Positions 8,066 to 17,833 of a stretch of 64,000 nt of DNA are shown piece by piece; position 1 is the first letter of the stretch, and every line of letters begins with the position of its first letter. Both the position numbers and the translations under genes were made by a program. The DNA lies in NCBI RefSeq assembly GCF_017303315.1, contig NZ_JAFKOI010000017.1:1-64000 (forward strand). The letters are read 5' to 3'. The stretch comes from Bacillus sp. NTK071 (GTDB lineage Bacteria > Bacillota > Bacilli > Bacillales > Guptibacillaceae). The notes under the pieces are model-generated. The model was not told where the DNA came from and made no database searches. It saw only the letters and a program-made list of their open reading frames with translations.

Positions 8066-9176
8066 TTAATTATTCTCATTTAAACGTGAACGTAGGTAAG
8101 CATCAATAAATGGATCAAGGTCCCCATCCATTACCGACTGAGTATTACCAACCTCAACATTTGTTCGGTGGTCTTTCACCATGCTGTAAGGATGAAAAAC
8201 ATAAGAACGAATTTGGCTTCCCCAACCGATCTCCTTTTGTTCTCCTCGGATCTCATCAAGTTCTGCTTCCTGTTCCTCAATTTTCAATTGATACAGTTTA
8301 GCTTTCAGCATTTTCATTGCTTGTTCACGGTTTTTAATTTGAGACCGCTCTCCCTGACAACTTACCACAACATTTGTTGGCAAGTGCGTAATTCGTACAG
8401 CAGAATCAGTTGTGTTAATATGCTGTCCACCAGCACCACTTGCACGATACGTATCGACTTTTAAATCTTCTGTCCGAATATCAATTTCAATTTCATCGTT
8501 AAATTCAGGCATAACCTCACAGGATACAAACGAAGTATGTCGTCTCCCACTTGAATCGAATGGAGAAATTCGAACAAGACGATGAACGCCTTTCTCAGCT
8601 TTTAAATAGCCGTATGCGTTATGTCCTTTAAAGTTCAGCGTTACACTCTTCACTCCTGCTTCATCACCAGGAAGATAATCAAGCGTCTCAACTTTGAATC
8701 CTTTTTTCTCTCCATAGCGTGTGTACATACGCAGAAGCATAGATGCCCAGTCTTGAGACTCGGTTCCACCTGCGCCAGGGTGAAGTTCAAGAATTGCATT
8801 ATTCTTATCATGCTCTTCACTTAAGAGAAGTGTTAATTCGAATTGATTAACTGTTTTCTTCAGATCTTTAATTTCTACTTCCAGCTCCTCGAACAGTTCC
8901 TGATCGTTTTCTTCTTTGACTAGTTCATATGAAACTTCAAGGTTTTCATAGCCTTCTTGAAGTGAGTCAAATTCATTAACAATTTCTTTCAAGCTATTTG
9001 ATTCATTAATGACTTTCTGAGCAGCATTCTGGTCATTCCAGAAATCAGGATCTGTCATTTGTATGTCTAATTCATCAATGCGAGCTCTCTTATTTTCGAG
9101 GTCAAAGAGACCCCCTAAAATCATTTAATCGTGTTTCTATTGTGTTAAGTTCGCTACGAATTTCATGCATTTCCAT
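8066..9176 (-). CDS. prfB: Peptide chain release factor 2 (programmed +1 frameshift)
   Basis: RF2 releases nascent chains at UGA and UAA codons. Translation begins at the ATG at 9176 (GAGGTG 6 nt upstream), runs 24 codons and meets an in-frame TGA at 9102-9104. A +1 shift at CTT-TGA continues into the main frame (8066 to 9101), giving about 369 aa. The SPF anticodon-like motif (RISPFD) and the GGQ motif (SGAGGQH) are present. The uninterrupted 352-codon frame beginning at 9124 is not the true gene start. It lies downstream of secA, as in B. subtilis. Confidence 0.96.
9102..9116 (-). promoter_or_regulatory. prfB programmed frameshift site
   Basis: On the minus strand the internal Shine-Dalgarno AGGGGG (9111-9116), slippery CTT (9105-9107), stop TGA (9102-9104) and a following C form the canonical RF2 autoregulatory frameshift signal. 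When RF2 is scarce the ribosome slips and makes more RF2. Confidence 0.95.
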
Positions 9177-9283
9177 TGCGTACACCTCAGCTTCGTTTTT
9201 TTCCATAGAATCGTGTAACCCTTCCGAAAAGGGTTAAGTTCATTCCGCACACTTCAAAACCGATTCGTTTAGCGGCAAAGTTG

Positions 9284-9327
9284 AACCCCACCTAAACGCA
9301 TTGGTAATACGTTTTAAGGTGGGGGTT
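9284..9327. other. Long stem-loop in the secA-prfB spacer
   Basis: Arms AACCCCACCTAAACG (9284-9298) and CGTTTTAAGGTGGGGGTT (9310-9327) pair almost fully. No T run follows on the minus strand, so it is more likely an RNA-processing or stabilising structure than a strong terminator. A shorter hairpin (AACCCTT/AAGGGTT, 9218-9236) lies between it and prfB. Confidence 0.6.
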
Positions 9328-9351
9328 ACTTCCCCTTATGGTTGGGATAGG

Positions 9352-9375
9352 CAGGTGTTCATCGTTGAACACCTA
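9352..9375 (-). terminator. Hairpin immediately downstream of secA
   Basis: A perfect 8-bp stem, AGGTGTTC/GAACACCT, with a 6-nt loop just after the secA stop. There is no T run, so it may attenuate or stabilise the secA-prfB transcript and not end it. Confidence 0.45.
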
Positions 9376-9382
9376 CTCTAAA

Positions 9383-11896
9383 TTATTCTGCTTTGCCGTG
9401 ACAGTTCTTATATTTCTTACCACTTCCGCAAGGACAAGGATCATTACGTCCAATATCCTGCTTCTTCTTAACAGGTTTTGGCTTAGTGCTTCCTTCTTCT
9501 TTTGGATTAACAGCTTTTCCTTCAGCTACTTTTTCACGCTTTAGGTTGCTTTCAACCTGTGCTTTCATAATATAAGTAGCCACTTCTTCTTCGATCTCCG
9601 AAACCATATCTTCAAACATTTCATAACCTTCGAATTGATACTCACGAAGAGGATCGTTTTGACCATATGCTCTTAGATGAATTCCCTGACGCAACTGATC
9701 CATAGCATCAATATGATCCATCCATTTACGATCAACGCTTCGAAGAAGGATAACTTTTTCGAACTCGCGCATGCGCTCTGGCTCAAATGATTCTTCCTTC
9801 TCATCGTAGTTAACCTTCATTTTCTCAACAAGCAACTCAACGATTTCCTCTTTATCAAGACCTTTAATATCTTTTACAGTAACCTGACCTTCTTGAAGGA
9901 AAATTCCTTTCGCATGGTCAATGATTGCCTGATGGTCCCATTCTTCCTGAATATCTTCATCACCTGTATGCGCATCAACAATGCGTGTAATAACAGAAGT
10001 TAGCATTGTTTCAACAATTTCACGTAGGTTATCAGACTCGAGCACTTCTGCACGCTGTGCATAGATGATTTCACGCTGTTGTCTCATAACATCATCATAT
10101 TGAAGGAGCTGTTTACGAGCATCGTAGTTGTTACCTTCTACTCGTTTCTGTGCCGATTCAACTGCTCGTGAGACAAGCTTTGATTCGATCGGTTGATCTT
10201 CTTCCATACCAAGTCGGTCCATCATATTCATCATGTTGTCTGAACCGAAGCGACGCATCAGTTCATCTTCCATTGATATATAGAATCTTGATTCACCCGG
10301 GTCACCCTGACGACCTGAACGTCCTCGGAGCTGATTATCAATACGTCTACTTTCATGACGCTCTGTTCCCAGAATAAACAGTCCACCAAGATCAAGTACA
10401 CCAGTACCAAGTTTAATATCTGTACCACGACCGGCCATGTTTGTTGCGATCGTCACAGCACCTTTTTGGCCCGCTGATTCAATGATTTCCGCTTCTCGAG
10501 CATGGTTTTTTGCATTTAGAATGTTATGCGGAACACCGCGTTTTTTCAAGAATTGTGAGATCAATTCTGATGTTTCTACGGCAACCGTACCAACTAGAAT
10601 AGGTTGCCCCTTACGATGACGCTCTTCAATTTCTCTTGCAAGCGCATGAAACTTACCATTCGTTGACTTGTATACAAGATCAGGGTAGTCCATACGAGCA
10701 ATTGGTTTGTTCGTAGGAATAGCAATAACATTCATATTATAAATGTTACGGAACTCTTCTTCTTCCGTTTTAGCTGTACCTGTCATTCCAGAAAGTTTGT
10801 CGTACATTCTAAAATAGTTCTGGAATGTAATTGTAGCAAGCGTCATGCTTTCACGTTGAATAACAAGACCTTCTTTTGCCTCAATGGCCTGGTGAAGTCC
10901 GTCACTGTAACGGCGGCCAGCCATTAAACGACCAGTGAAGGAGTCAACAATGACAACTTCTTCTTCTTGTACAACGTAATCCATATCCAGTTGCATAATG
11001 AAATTCGCTTTCATTGCCTGGTTAATATGATGATTTAGCTGTACATGTTTGTAGTCGTACAGATTTTCAATGTTGAAGAATTTCTCTGCTTTCGTAATTC
11101 CATCTTCCGTTAACTGAACGTTCTTCGTTTTAATATCGACGTTATAGTCTTCTTCTTCTTTTAGTGTCCTAACGAATTGATTCGCTTGGATGTAGAGCGT
11201 TGTTGACTTTTCAGCACTACCAGAAATAATAAGTGGCGTTCTAGCTTCATCGATTAAAACGGAGTCTACTTCATCGATGATCGAGTAGTGAAGCGGACGC
11301 TGAACCATTTCTTCTTTATAAAGAACCATATTGTCGCGAAGATAATCGAATCCAAATTCATTGTTTGTTCCGTAAGTGATATCAGCGGCATACGCTTCAG
11401 CTTTTTCTTCTTTTGAAAGGCCACTAACATTTAACCCAACAGTTAAACCAAGAAAGTGGTAAAGCTCACCCATTTCTTCTGCATCACGCTTAGCAAGGTA
11501 TTCGTTAACTGTAATAACGTGAACGCCTTTACCAGTTAAAGCATTCAAATATACGGGCATTGTTGCACTTAGCGTTTTACCTTCACCAGTTTTCATTTCA
11601 GCTATGTTTCCTTCATGAAGAGCCGCAGCTCCCATAATTTGCACAGGAAATGGACGCATACCAAGAACACGTTCAGATGCTTCGCGAACTGTGGCATACA
11701 CTTCTGGTAATAGTTTATCTAGCTTTTCACCTTTTTCAATTCGTTCTTTGTATTCGTCCGTTTTATTGCGGAGTTGATCATCTGATAACTTTTTCATTTC
11801 ATCTGAAAAAGTCTCCACTTGATCTGCAATCTTTTGCAAACGGCTTATCTGACGCTCATTGCCATTCGGTATAATCTTACGTAATAAACCTTTCAT
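9383..11896 (-). CDS. secA: SecA, preprotein translocase ATPase
   Basis: The motor ATPase that pushes secretory proteins through SecYEG. At 837 aa it is close to B. subtilis SecA (841). Walker A MKTGEGKT (101-108), the DEVD motif (208-211) with the following VLIDEARTP, and the C-terminal zinc-binding tail [13 protein letters not shown] (SecB/ribosome interaction) are all intact. GAGGAG lies upstream of the ATG. It is followed by a structured spacer and prfB. Confidence 0.98.
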   Translation of the reverse strand: MKGLLRKIIPNGNERQISRLQKIADQVETFSDEMKKLSDDQLRNKTDEYKERIEKGEKLDKLLPEVYATVREASERVLGMRPFPVQIMGAAALHEGNIAEMKTGEGKTLSATMPVYLNALTGKGVHVITVNEYLAKRDAEEMGELYHFLGLTVGLNVSGLSKEEKAEAYAADITYGTNNEFGFDYLRDNMVLYKEEMVQRPLHYSIIDEVDSVLIDEARTPLIISGSAEKSTTLYIQANQFVRTLKEEEDYNVDIKTKNVQLTEDGITKAEKFFNIENLYDYKHVQLNHHINQAMKANFIMQLDMDYVVQEEEVVIVDSFTGRLMAGRRYSDGLHQAIEAKEGLVIQRESMTLATITFQNYFRMYDKLSGMTGTAKTEEEEFRNIYNMNVIAIPTNKPIARMDYPDLVYKSTNGKFHALAREIEERHRKGQPILVGTVAVETSELISQFLKKRGVPHNILNAKNHAREAEIIESAGQKGAVTIATNMAGRGTDIKLGTGVLDLGGLFILGTERHESRRIDNQLRGRSGRQGDPGESRFYISMEDELMRRFGSDNMMNMMDRLGMEEDQPIESKLVSRAVESAQKRVEGNNYDARKQLLQYDDVMRQQREIIYAQRAEVLESDNLREIVETMLTSVITRIVDAHTGDEDIQEEWDHQAIIDHAKGIFLQEGQVTVKDIKGLDKEEIVELLVEKMKVNYDEKEESFEPERMREFEKVILLRSVDRKWMDHIDAMDQLRQGIHLRAYGQNDPLREYQFEGYEMFEDMVSEIEEEVATYIMKAQVESNLKREKVAEGKAVNPKEEGSTKPKPVKKKQDIGRNDPCPCGSGKKYKNCHGKAE

Positions 11897-12071
11897 AGAA
11901 ACGCTCCTCTTTTGTTGTCAGTAGAGTGCTATCATATATCTAACTAAACTAAATTTTTTATACTATGTAGTTATTTTAACAATTAGTTGCTAGAGGTACA
12001 AGAAAGTAAAAAACGAAGTCCCTTATCAATATATTCATGAAGGAAAAGAACGAACGCTACTAGCATATATA

Positions 12072-12098
12072 AAGGGCAGGGGGAAAGCCCCTGCCCTT
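12072..12098 (-). terminator. Intrinsic terminator of hpf
   Basis: A GC-rich stem, AAGGGCAGGGG paired with CCCCTGCCCTT, with a short loop directly follows the hpf stop. The following T tract is short. Confidence 0.78.
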
Positions 12099-12111
12099 GT
12101 TCATTTATTCT

Positions 12112-12675
12112 TTAATCTTGCTCAATTAATCCATATTTCCCATCTTTACGGCGATAGACAACGCCTGTGCTTCCAGATACAGCATTTGAGAAAACGAAGA
12201 AACTATGACCAAGCATGTCCATTTGAAGAATTGCTTCCTCTACGTCCATTGGCTTGAATGTAAAGCGCTTTGTTTTCACTACCTGTAATTCGTCTTCATC
12301 TAGATCAGCTTCAGCAACGCTTGTTGTTGTAGGGTTGAGTTCATCGCGGAACATATATTTAACGCTGCCTTCCTGACGGAATTTGCGGTTAACTTTTGTT
12401 TTATGCTTGCGAATTTGACGCTCTAGCTTTTCTACAACTAAATCAATTGCTGCATACATATCTTGATGCTCTTCTTCAGCTCGAAGTAGAAGGTTAGGCA
12501 TTGGAATCGTTACTTCGATCATTTGCTGATCGTTGTAAACCTTCATATTGACATGAACATCAGAGTTAGGTGGAGTATCGAAATACCTTTCAAGTTTACT
12601 TACCTTCTTCTCAGTATATTCTCTCATTGCAGGTGTAACCTTAATGTTTTCACCACGGATGTTGAAATTCATCAT
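12112..12675 (-). CDS. hpf: Long ribosome hibernation promoting factor
   Basis: Dimerises 70S ribosomes into inactive 100S particles in stationary phase or stress. The 187-aa protein has an N-terminal S30AE/RaiA fold (about 1-100), a linker, and the C-terminal dimerisation domain (about 130-187), making it the long form typical of Firmicutes (B. subtilis YvyD 189 aa). The ATG at 12675 has GGAGG 8 nt upstream. An upstream in-frame ATG at 12726 is discarded because it lies before the predicted transcription start of the SigB-like promoter. Confidence 0.96.
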   Translation of the reverse strand: MMNFNIRGENIKVTPAMREYTEKKVSKLERYFDTPPNSDVHVNMKVYNDQQMIEVTIPMPNLLLRAEEEHQDMYAAIDLVVEKLERQIRKHKTKVNRKFRQEGSVKYMFRDELNPTTTSVAEADLDEDELQVVKTKRFTFKPMDVEEAILQMDMLGHSFFVFSNAVSGSTGVVYRRKDGKYGLIEQD

Positions 12676-12715
12676 GTGGCACTCCTCCTTCCATGCTATA
12701 ACTATATTATTCGAT

Positions 12716-12742
12716 ATACCCTTCACGTTACCCTCTATAAAC
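12716..12742 (-). promoter_or_regulatory. SigB-type general-stress promoter of hpf
   Basis: On the minus strand GTTTAT (12737-12742), a 15-nt spacer and GGGTAT (12716-12721) match the SigB consensus. Transcription would start about 30 nt before the hpf start codon. SigB control of yvyD/hpf is established in B. subtilis. Confidence 0.68.
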
Positions 12743-12840
12743 TTAAAAAAATCACAATTATTTTTACGTTTTTTTCACAAAACCCTCTATTATCCGACAA
12801 ATTTTTACACAGTTACTTTTTATTACCTTTTTTAAGCATA

Positions 12841-12871
12841 TAAAAAGCTCCTATCATAGACGATAGAAGCT
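12841..12871 (-). terminator. Intrinsic terminator of the cold-shock gene
   Basis: A stem of AGCTTCTATC and GATAGGAGCT followed by five T on the minus strand. Confidence 0.88.
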
Positions 12872-12891
12872 TCATTGATTGGAATTTTTAT

Positions 12892-13092
12892 TTAAGATAC
12901 TTTTTCTACGTTAGCAGCCTGTGGACCACGAGCGCCTTCAACGATTTCGAATTCAACAGTTTGACCTTCTTCTAATGATTTGAATCCTTCACCGCTGATT
13001 GCAGAAAAGTGAACAAATACATCGTCACCGTCTTCTCTCTCAATAAATCCGAAACCTTTTTCATTGTTAAACCATTTTACTTTTCCCTGCAT
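12892..13092 (-). CDS. CspB-like cold-shock protein
   Basis: A single-stranded nucleic-acid chaperone of 66 residues, the full length of the family. Both RNP motifs are visible: KGFGFI (RNP1) and DVFVHF (RNP2). The ATG at 13092 aligns with the usual MxxGKVKWFN start. An ATG four codons upstream (13104) directly abuts the AAGGGA ribosome site and is unlikely to be used. Which of the several Bacillus Csp paralogues this is cannot be decided here. Confidence 0.93.
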   Translation of the reverse strand: MQGKVKWFNNEKGFGFIEREDGDDVFVHFSAISGEGFKSLEEGQTVEFEIVEGARGPQAANVEKVS

Positions 13093-13233
13093 CTTGTTCA
13101 ACATTCCCTTCAGAAATCTTCATGGCATTGCCATACTTCAACTATACGCCCAGCTTAAAGTACTGTCAAAGGGGTGTTTTTGTTGATTTAGCTCGAATGA
13201 AGGCGTTTTCTTATAAAAGTTTCGACAAAGGCA

Positions 13234-13956
13234 TTAACTACGGCATAGGGTTAGTGAACATACGTGGGATGCACCTGCATGTTTCAGCGTTTTCGCAGCA
13301 TAGTGAAGTGTCGTTCCGGTCGTATATAAATCATCAATAAGTAAAAAAGCCTTGCCTCTAATCGTGGCATTTGGAGAGATCTGAAACATATCCTCGGTTC
13401 GCTTAATTCGTTTTTCTCTTGATTTCTTACTTTGTTTTTCTTCATGGTTGATTCGGCACAAAATCTGATCTTCTAGAAACTCAGTTCCTTCTATCCATAC
13501 CTCACATTGATTAAAGCCTCTTTCATACAGTCTTTCCTCACTAGAGGGAATGGGGATTACGCCATCAACGTACCCATAGGACTTCTCTATTTCTTCCCTA
13601 AAAATAGCTGAGAATACTCGTCCTGCTTCGACGTCACCACGAAATTTATAAAGAGCAAGAATGTCTTTCAAAAAATCATTGTATTCATAAAACGACTTAT
13701 TAGACTCAAGCACATCCCCAAATTCACTATTACCCCACCTAATGCAATCGGAGCAATAATGGTCGTGGATATATTCAGGTTTTAACTTTGAGAGTGGGCG
13801 ACCGCATGTTAAACAAAGTTCACCTGTGATTGGAATGAGCTTACCCTGACAAATTTCACAAATAACTTGTTGTGCTGCTAAACCCAATATGAATCGCCAT
13901 GATAGCTGTCTAGTCAAATCTTCTCCACACCAGACACACCTCAGTAATTGAGCCAT
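13234..13956 (-). CDS. comFC: ComFC, competence phosphoribosyltransferase-like protein
   Basis: A late-competence protein needed for DNA uptake that works with the ComFA ATPase. The 240-aa protein equals B. subtilis ComFC in length. It has N-terminal CxxC pairs (CVWC, CEIC, CLTC, CSDC) likely to bind zinc and a C-terminal PRPP-type loop in LLIDDLYTTGTT. Its start overlaps the end of comFA by 16 bp. The B. subtilis operon carries comFB between these two genes; here it is absent. Confidence 0.92.
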   Translation of the reverse strand: MAQLLRCVWCGEDLTRQLSWRFILGLAAQQVICEICQGKLIPITGELCLTCGRPLSKLKPEYIHDHYCSDCIRWGNSEFGDVLESNKSFYEYNDFLKDILALYKFRGDVEAGRVFSAIFREEIEKSYGYVDGVIPIPSSEERLYERGFNQCEVWIEGTEFLEDQILCRINHEEKQSKKSREKRIKRTEDMFQISPNATIRGKAFLLIDDLYTTGTTLHYAAKTLKHAGASHVCSLTLCRS

Positions 13957-15434
13957 CCTCGTTCCTCCGCTTCACGATTCATTCCGTTAATATGTCGTAC
14001 TGCTGATACCATTGCATTTGTTTTTCCATAATGAAAGAACTTCACAGATCCACCAGGAAATTCCTTGCTTCTTCCTGCTCTTCCAGCAATCTGAACTAGC
14101 GCACTTTCTGTAAACACATTATCTTCAGCACCGATAACAGCGACAGAAACATTCTTAATGGTTATCCCGCGTTCTAGTATGGTTGATGAAAGAAGGACTG
14201 GTAGTTCATTGTTGCGAAACCGAATCACTTTATTTACGCGATCTTCATCTTCAGAATGGACACCCTCGCACTTAACATATTCGTTCATTAAAGGTGTTAC
14301 TTTATCTATTAAGCTAATAGAAGGTAGAAAAAGCAATACGGGCTTTCCATCCTCCACTTGTTTCTTAATCCATTTTATTAAAATTGAAGGGAGTAGCTCT
14401 TTCTCTATTTTCTTTCTCCAATTCCCAATCCAAGTTAAAGATGGAATTGGAAGAGGGAAACCGTGAAACCTTGATGGAATACGCACGATAGATTGCTGAT
14501 TCTGAATCATTGACTTTGAAGGGGTAGCCGTTAAGTAAATGAGGGAACTATTCTTTTTTCGTGATTTTTCAACTGCATACTGAAGAGATGAATCATTGTT
14601 ATAGGGAAAGGCATCTACTTCATCAATAATTATGACGTCAAAGAATTCTTTAAACCTGATTAGCTGATGAGTTGTTGAAATGACAAATTGTGTAGAGTCT
14701 TTTGAACTGCCACCGTAAAGAGCTGATATATCTATAGAAGGAAAGGCTTTTTTCAAGCGTGGGAACAATTCAAGAACAACATCTGTTCTTGGCGTTGCAA
14801 TGCATACCGTTTTATTCTGAGAAAGAGCTACTTCTAAGCCATGAAACAACACTTCCGTTTTTCCACTACCACATACTGCCCAAACTAGTAGCTCCTGATT
14901 CGTTTTGATTGCACGAGTGACAGCTTGAGAAGCTTCTTGTTGGCCACTCGATAACGTTCCTTCCCATTGTAATGAGAAAGGGGATTCTTTTGGCAAAAAA
15001 GGAATAGAAGCAGTATAAAGCGGTGAACAAGAAGTAACTTTCCCCATCACTATACAATTTCTACAGTACTGACAATCCTTTCTACCACATCGTGCACAAG
15101 AAAAGTGGGAAAATGCCTGGTTGCTCCCACATCTTATGCAAGTGAGTTTTCCTTTTATAAGTTGAAGTCCTGCTTCTATATGAATAAATCCCTTGAGATA
15201 ATGACCATGTATATCTGATAGAGGAAAAGGGATTTCATCTATTAAAAGATGCTTCCCTTTTAGAACCTGTAGAAGTTGAAGGTTGGTCTTGAAAGAATTG
15301 TCTATTGGTTGAAGAGGGAACGACGTGTAGTGACTAATGGGGTGAAATGGTAAAGGATCTTGTGATAGGGAGAGTTGCTCAGGTATGAGGACAGTTTGAT
15401 TATTATGTTGAAGGGAAGCAAACCTCATCAGCAT
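13941..15434 (-). CDS. comFA: ComFA, competence DNA-uptake ATPase (helicase-like)
   Basis: A cytoplasmic DEAD-like ATPase that helps draw transforming DNA inward. Within 497 aa, a Cys-rich zinc module spans about 99-127 (CIRC, CARC, CQYC), Walker A CGSGKT is at 188-193, the DEVD box at 271-274, and a second RecA-like domain with the motif QIAGRAGR lies near the C-terminus. The first ATG (15434) is only 3 nt from AAGGGG; the ATG two codons later has better spacing. It is followed by comFC and preceded by degV. Confidence 0.93.
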   Translation of the reverse strand: MLMRFASLQHNNQTVLIPEQLSLSQDPLPFHPISHYTSFPLQPIDNSFKTNLQLLQVLKGKHLLIDEIPFPLSDIHGHYLKGFIHIEAGLQLIKGKLTCIRCGSNQAFSHFSCARCGRKDCQYCRNCIVMGKVTSCSPLYTASIPFLPKESPFSLQWEGTLSSGQQEASQAVTRAIKTNQELLVWAVCGSGKTEVLFHGLEVALSQNKTVCIATPRTDVVLELFPRLKKAFPSIDISALYGGSSKDSTQFVISTTHQLIRFKEFFDVIIIDEVDAFPYNNDSSLQYAVEKSRKKNSSLIYLTATPSKSMIQNQQSIVRIPSRFHGFPLPIPSLTWIGNWRKKIEKELLPSILIKWIKKQVEDGKPVLLFLPSISLIDKVTPLMNEYVKCEGVHSEDEDRVNKVIRFRNNELPVLLSSTILERGITIKNVSVAVIGAEDNVFTESALVQIAGRAGRSKEFPGGSVKFFHYGKTNAMVSAVRHINGMNREAEERGWLNY

Positions 15435-15456
15435 GCTCCCCTTCTCAATTCAGTAG

Positions 15457-16305
15457 TCATATTCGATACCATCCAAGCCCAAGTGAACCTTCACCAAGGT
15501 GTGTTGCAATAACAGGGCCAAAATAGCTTAGGATAATCTCTACGTTCGAATATTTCGCTTCTAATTCAGATTTCAGTAGTAAGGCTTCTTCTTTGTTATT
15601 TGCATAAATGACAGTCGCTTTAATAGGCGCGCCATCCTTTGCGGACTCATCAAACAACGAAAGAATTTTGTTTAAGGCCTTTTTTCTCGTTCTAATTTTT
15701 TCATAGGGTACGATTTGTTTATCTTCAAATGTAAGAACAGGTTTAATCTGTAGGAGGTTCCCAACAACAAGCTGTGCTGCATTTAATCTTCCTCCTCTAT
15801 GGAGGTTACTTAAATCACTTACTAAGAAATAAGCATGCATTCCCTGGTGTTTCATTTCATTGAGTCGCTCTAGTATACGACCACTCGAGTAACCCTCCTG
15901 CGCCATTCGAGCAGCTTCAAGTACATAAAATCCCTGCACCATGCAACTAATCTCCGAATCAAACACATGCACATCGACACCTTCGACCATTCCACCTGCA
16001 GAAAAAGCCGACTGGAAAGTGCCACTTATTCCACTTGAAAGAGTGATCATAATAATTTCTTCATGAGTTTCAGCTAATTTCTCGTATGTCTCTATGAAAC
16101 TACCTATAGATGGTTGGGATGTTTTGGGGAGCTCATTTTCACTCCTGATTTTTTCAAAAAAGTCGTCTACACCAATTTCTTTCTCTTCTAAAAACGATTC
16201 ATTTCCAAAAACTACATTAAGCGGAATCATGCTAATGTCATATTCAGAAAGCATGTCGTCAGGTAAATATGCGGTACTATCAGTAACGATCGCTACTGTT
16301 TTCAT
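15457..16305 (-). CDS. degV: DegV-family fatty-acid-binding protein
   Basis: A DegV/FakB-type protein that binds fatty acids for phosphorylation by FakA. The 282-aa product begins with the family motif TDSTAYLP and contains the conserved TLSSGISGT and HRGGR segments that line the lipid and kinase sites. Size and placement beside comFA match B. subtilis degV. The start has GAGAGG upstream. Confidence 0.9.
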   Translation of the reverse strand: MKTVAIVTDSTAYLPDDMLSEYDISMIPLNVVFGNESFLEEKEIGVDDFFEKIRSENELPKTSQPSIGSFIETYEKLAETHEEIIMITLSSGISGTFQSAFSAGGMVEGVDVHVFDSEISCMVQGFYVLEAARMAQEGYSSGRILERLNEMKHQGMHAYFLVSDLSNLHRGGRLNAAQLVVGNLLQIKPVLTFEDKQIVPYEKIRTRKKALNKILSLFDESAKDGAPIKATVIYANNKEEALLLKSELEAKYSNVEIILSYFGPVIATHLGEGSLGLGWYRI

Positions 16306-16612
16306 AAAAAACGCCTCTCTTCAATCTAATAAATGCTTGTGTTCATTCTAAACTCAGTCAAGTTAATGATAGAGTATTTTCTTAAATGTGCCAACAGGAG
16401 CTTATAATATTTTTGATAATATTTGTCAACCATTATCCCCCACATTTTTTAATGTAAATGTCGTAAAATGATGCATTTAGTAAATTAGGCAATTATTTTG
16501 TTACGTGATTGTAATCTTATATTCATCGTTCTGTTATCTCAATCATGTAGACTAGCAATTGTTGATAGAGAAAATTTAATGTTTAAACTTATAAATCAGG
16601 GGGAATTACATA
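16306..16612. other. Divergent intergenic region between degV and the NlpC/P60 gene
   Basis: An AT-rich region of 307 bp with no credible gene. It must hold the promoters of the two divergent genes, but no pair of -35/-10 hexamers stands out. AGGGGG lies 9 nt before the ATG at 16613. Confidence 0.5.
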
Positions 16613-17536
16613 ATGTTTAAGAAAGTCGTAATCACTACTACACTCGCAGGTACTCTTTTATTAGCACCAAACGTAAGTGAAGCAGCTTTAGGCGACCGTA
16701 CCCTATACAATGGCATGAGCAACTCTGACGTAACTGAACTTCAAAACGTATTAGACGATAAAGGTTATTTTGACTACCATAAAGCAACAGGATATTTCGG
16801 AACAATTACAGAAGACGGCGTACGTGATTTCCAACGTAATGCTGGAATTTCTGTAGATGGTGTTGTAGGTCCACAAACAGTTAGCGCACTTACAGGGTCT
16901 ACTTCTTCTAAATCTAGCAGCTATACTTCTACAAACAGCGGAACAGTTCGCTATGGCGACCGCGGACAAAGCGTTACAAATCTTCAAAGCCAACTTAAAT
17001 CCAAAGGATATTACAACTATTCAGTAGACGGTGTTTTTGGATCAATTACACAACAAGCTGTTCGTAACTTCCAAAGTGCAAATGGGTTAAGTGTTGATGG
17101 AGTAGCTGGGCCAAACACATTTGGAGCACTTTCTGGTGCTGCATCTGCAAAGCCATCTTCTTCAGTGAAGAGCGCATCAACTTCTAACGCTTCTGTTGTA
17201 TCAATTGCAAAACAATATATTGGCGTACCATATGTATGGGCAGGAACTACACCATCCGGTTTTGACTGCAGCGGTTTCCTACAATACGTATTTAACAAAT
17301 CTGGAGAATCAATCCCACGTACTGTAGCAAGCATCTGGAATGCAACAGATAGCGTTTCTTCTCCATCTGTTGGTGATCTTGTATTCTTTGAAACTTACAA
17401 ATCTGGCCCATCTCACGCAGGAATTTATATCGGTAACGGTCAATTCATTCACTGTTCTTCTTCTTACGGAGTAACAATCAGTGACATGGACAACTCTTAC
17501 TGGGCTCCTCGTTACCTTGGTGCTAAGCGCGCATAA
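16613..17536 (+). CDS. Secreted NlpC/P60 endopeptidase with two peptidoglycan-binding domains
   Basis: A probable D,L-endopeptidase that cuts peptidoglycan stem peptides. The 307-aa protein has a signal peptide (1-24, VSEA end), two PG_binding_1 modules (about 30-93 and 113-173, each ending in VDG-GP-T), a Ser-rich linker and a C-terminal NlpC/P60 domain (about 193-305). The catalytic triad is Cys219 (FDCSGF), His268 (SHAGIY) and His280. It is the first plus-strand gene and has its own terminator. B. subtilis has no exact orthologue with this PG_binding pair at this site, so no symbol is given. Confidence 0.93.
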   Translation: MFKKVVITTTLAGTLLLAPNVSEAALGDRTLYNGMSNSDVTELQNVLDDKGYFDYHKATGYFGTITEDGVRDFQRNAGISVDGVVGPQTVSALTGSTSSKSSSYTSTNSGTVRYGDRGQSVTNLQSQLKSKGYYNYSVDGVFGSITQQAVRNFQSANGLSVDGVAGPNTFGALSGAASAKPSSSVKSASTSNASVVSIAKQYIGVPYVWAGTTPSGFDCSGFLQYVFNKSGESIPRTVASIWNATDSVSSPSVGDLVFFETYKSGPSHAGIYIGNGQFIHCSSSYGVTISDMDNSYWAPRYLGAKRA

Positions 17537-17548
17537 GGTATAGATTAA

Positions 17549-17577
17549 AGAACCTCCAAAGCGGAGGTTCTTTTTTT
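17549..17577 (+). terminator. Intrinsic terminator of the NlpC/P60 gene
   Basis: A perfect AGAACCTCC/GGAGGTTCT stem followed by seven T. Confidence 0.95.
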
Positions 17578-17640
17578 GTGATCTTTTCTACTAACAATAT
17601 CAATTAAAGCATTCCTTATACTGAACTATACTCCAAATAA

Positions 17641-17806
17641 AAAAGCTCTTTTTAAAAGATTGTTGCTTTTGAAAGAGTTATGTATAAAGAACCACACTTC
17701 GCTAATTGGAGCGGAAGGAGGCTCAAGCGTCCCGCCCCGCGGAAAGCGAGCATCCTGGAGCGGAAATTCCCCCACTCTTATAGCAACAATCTATAAGAAA
17801 AAAGCC
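17641..17806 (+). repeat. Interspersed hairpin repeat, copy with partial GC core
   Basis: Its left arm (GCTCTTTTTAAAAGATTGTT) and right arm (CAACAATCTATAAG...AAAAAGCC) are inverted. Inside are TTCGCTAATTGGAGCGGAAG, a shortened GC core with CCGCCCCGCGGAAAGCGAGC, and a second GGAGCGGAA. It fills most of the gap between the NlpC/P60 gene and degU. Confidence 0.8.
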
Positions 17807-17810
17807 AAAT

Positions 17811-17833
17811 AAAAAGATGCGCCTCAGCGCACC
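17811..17833 (-). terminator. Intrinsic terminator overlapping the degU stop codon
   Basis: A minus-strand hairpin, GGTGCGC-TGAG-GCGCATC, followed by five T. The degU TGA stop lies in the loop. Confidence 0.82.

Noticed and set aside
9105-9124. Internal ATG at 9124 as prfB start
   Set aside because: The reading frame there overlaps the classic frameshift signal; the true start is at 9176.
12676-12726. Upstream in-frame ATG giving hpf 17 extra residues
   Set aside because: It lies upstream of the predicted SigB transcription start, has no ribosome site, and the extra residues are not in the family.
16440-16480. WalR-type direct repeat upstream of the NlpC/P60 gene
   Set aside because: Only one half-site (TGTAAA) fits; the second half deviates at two positions.
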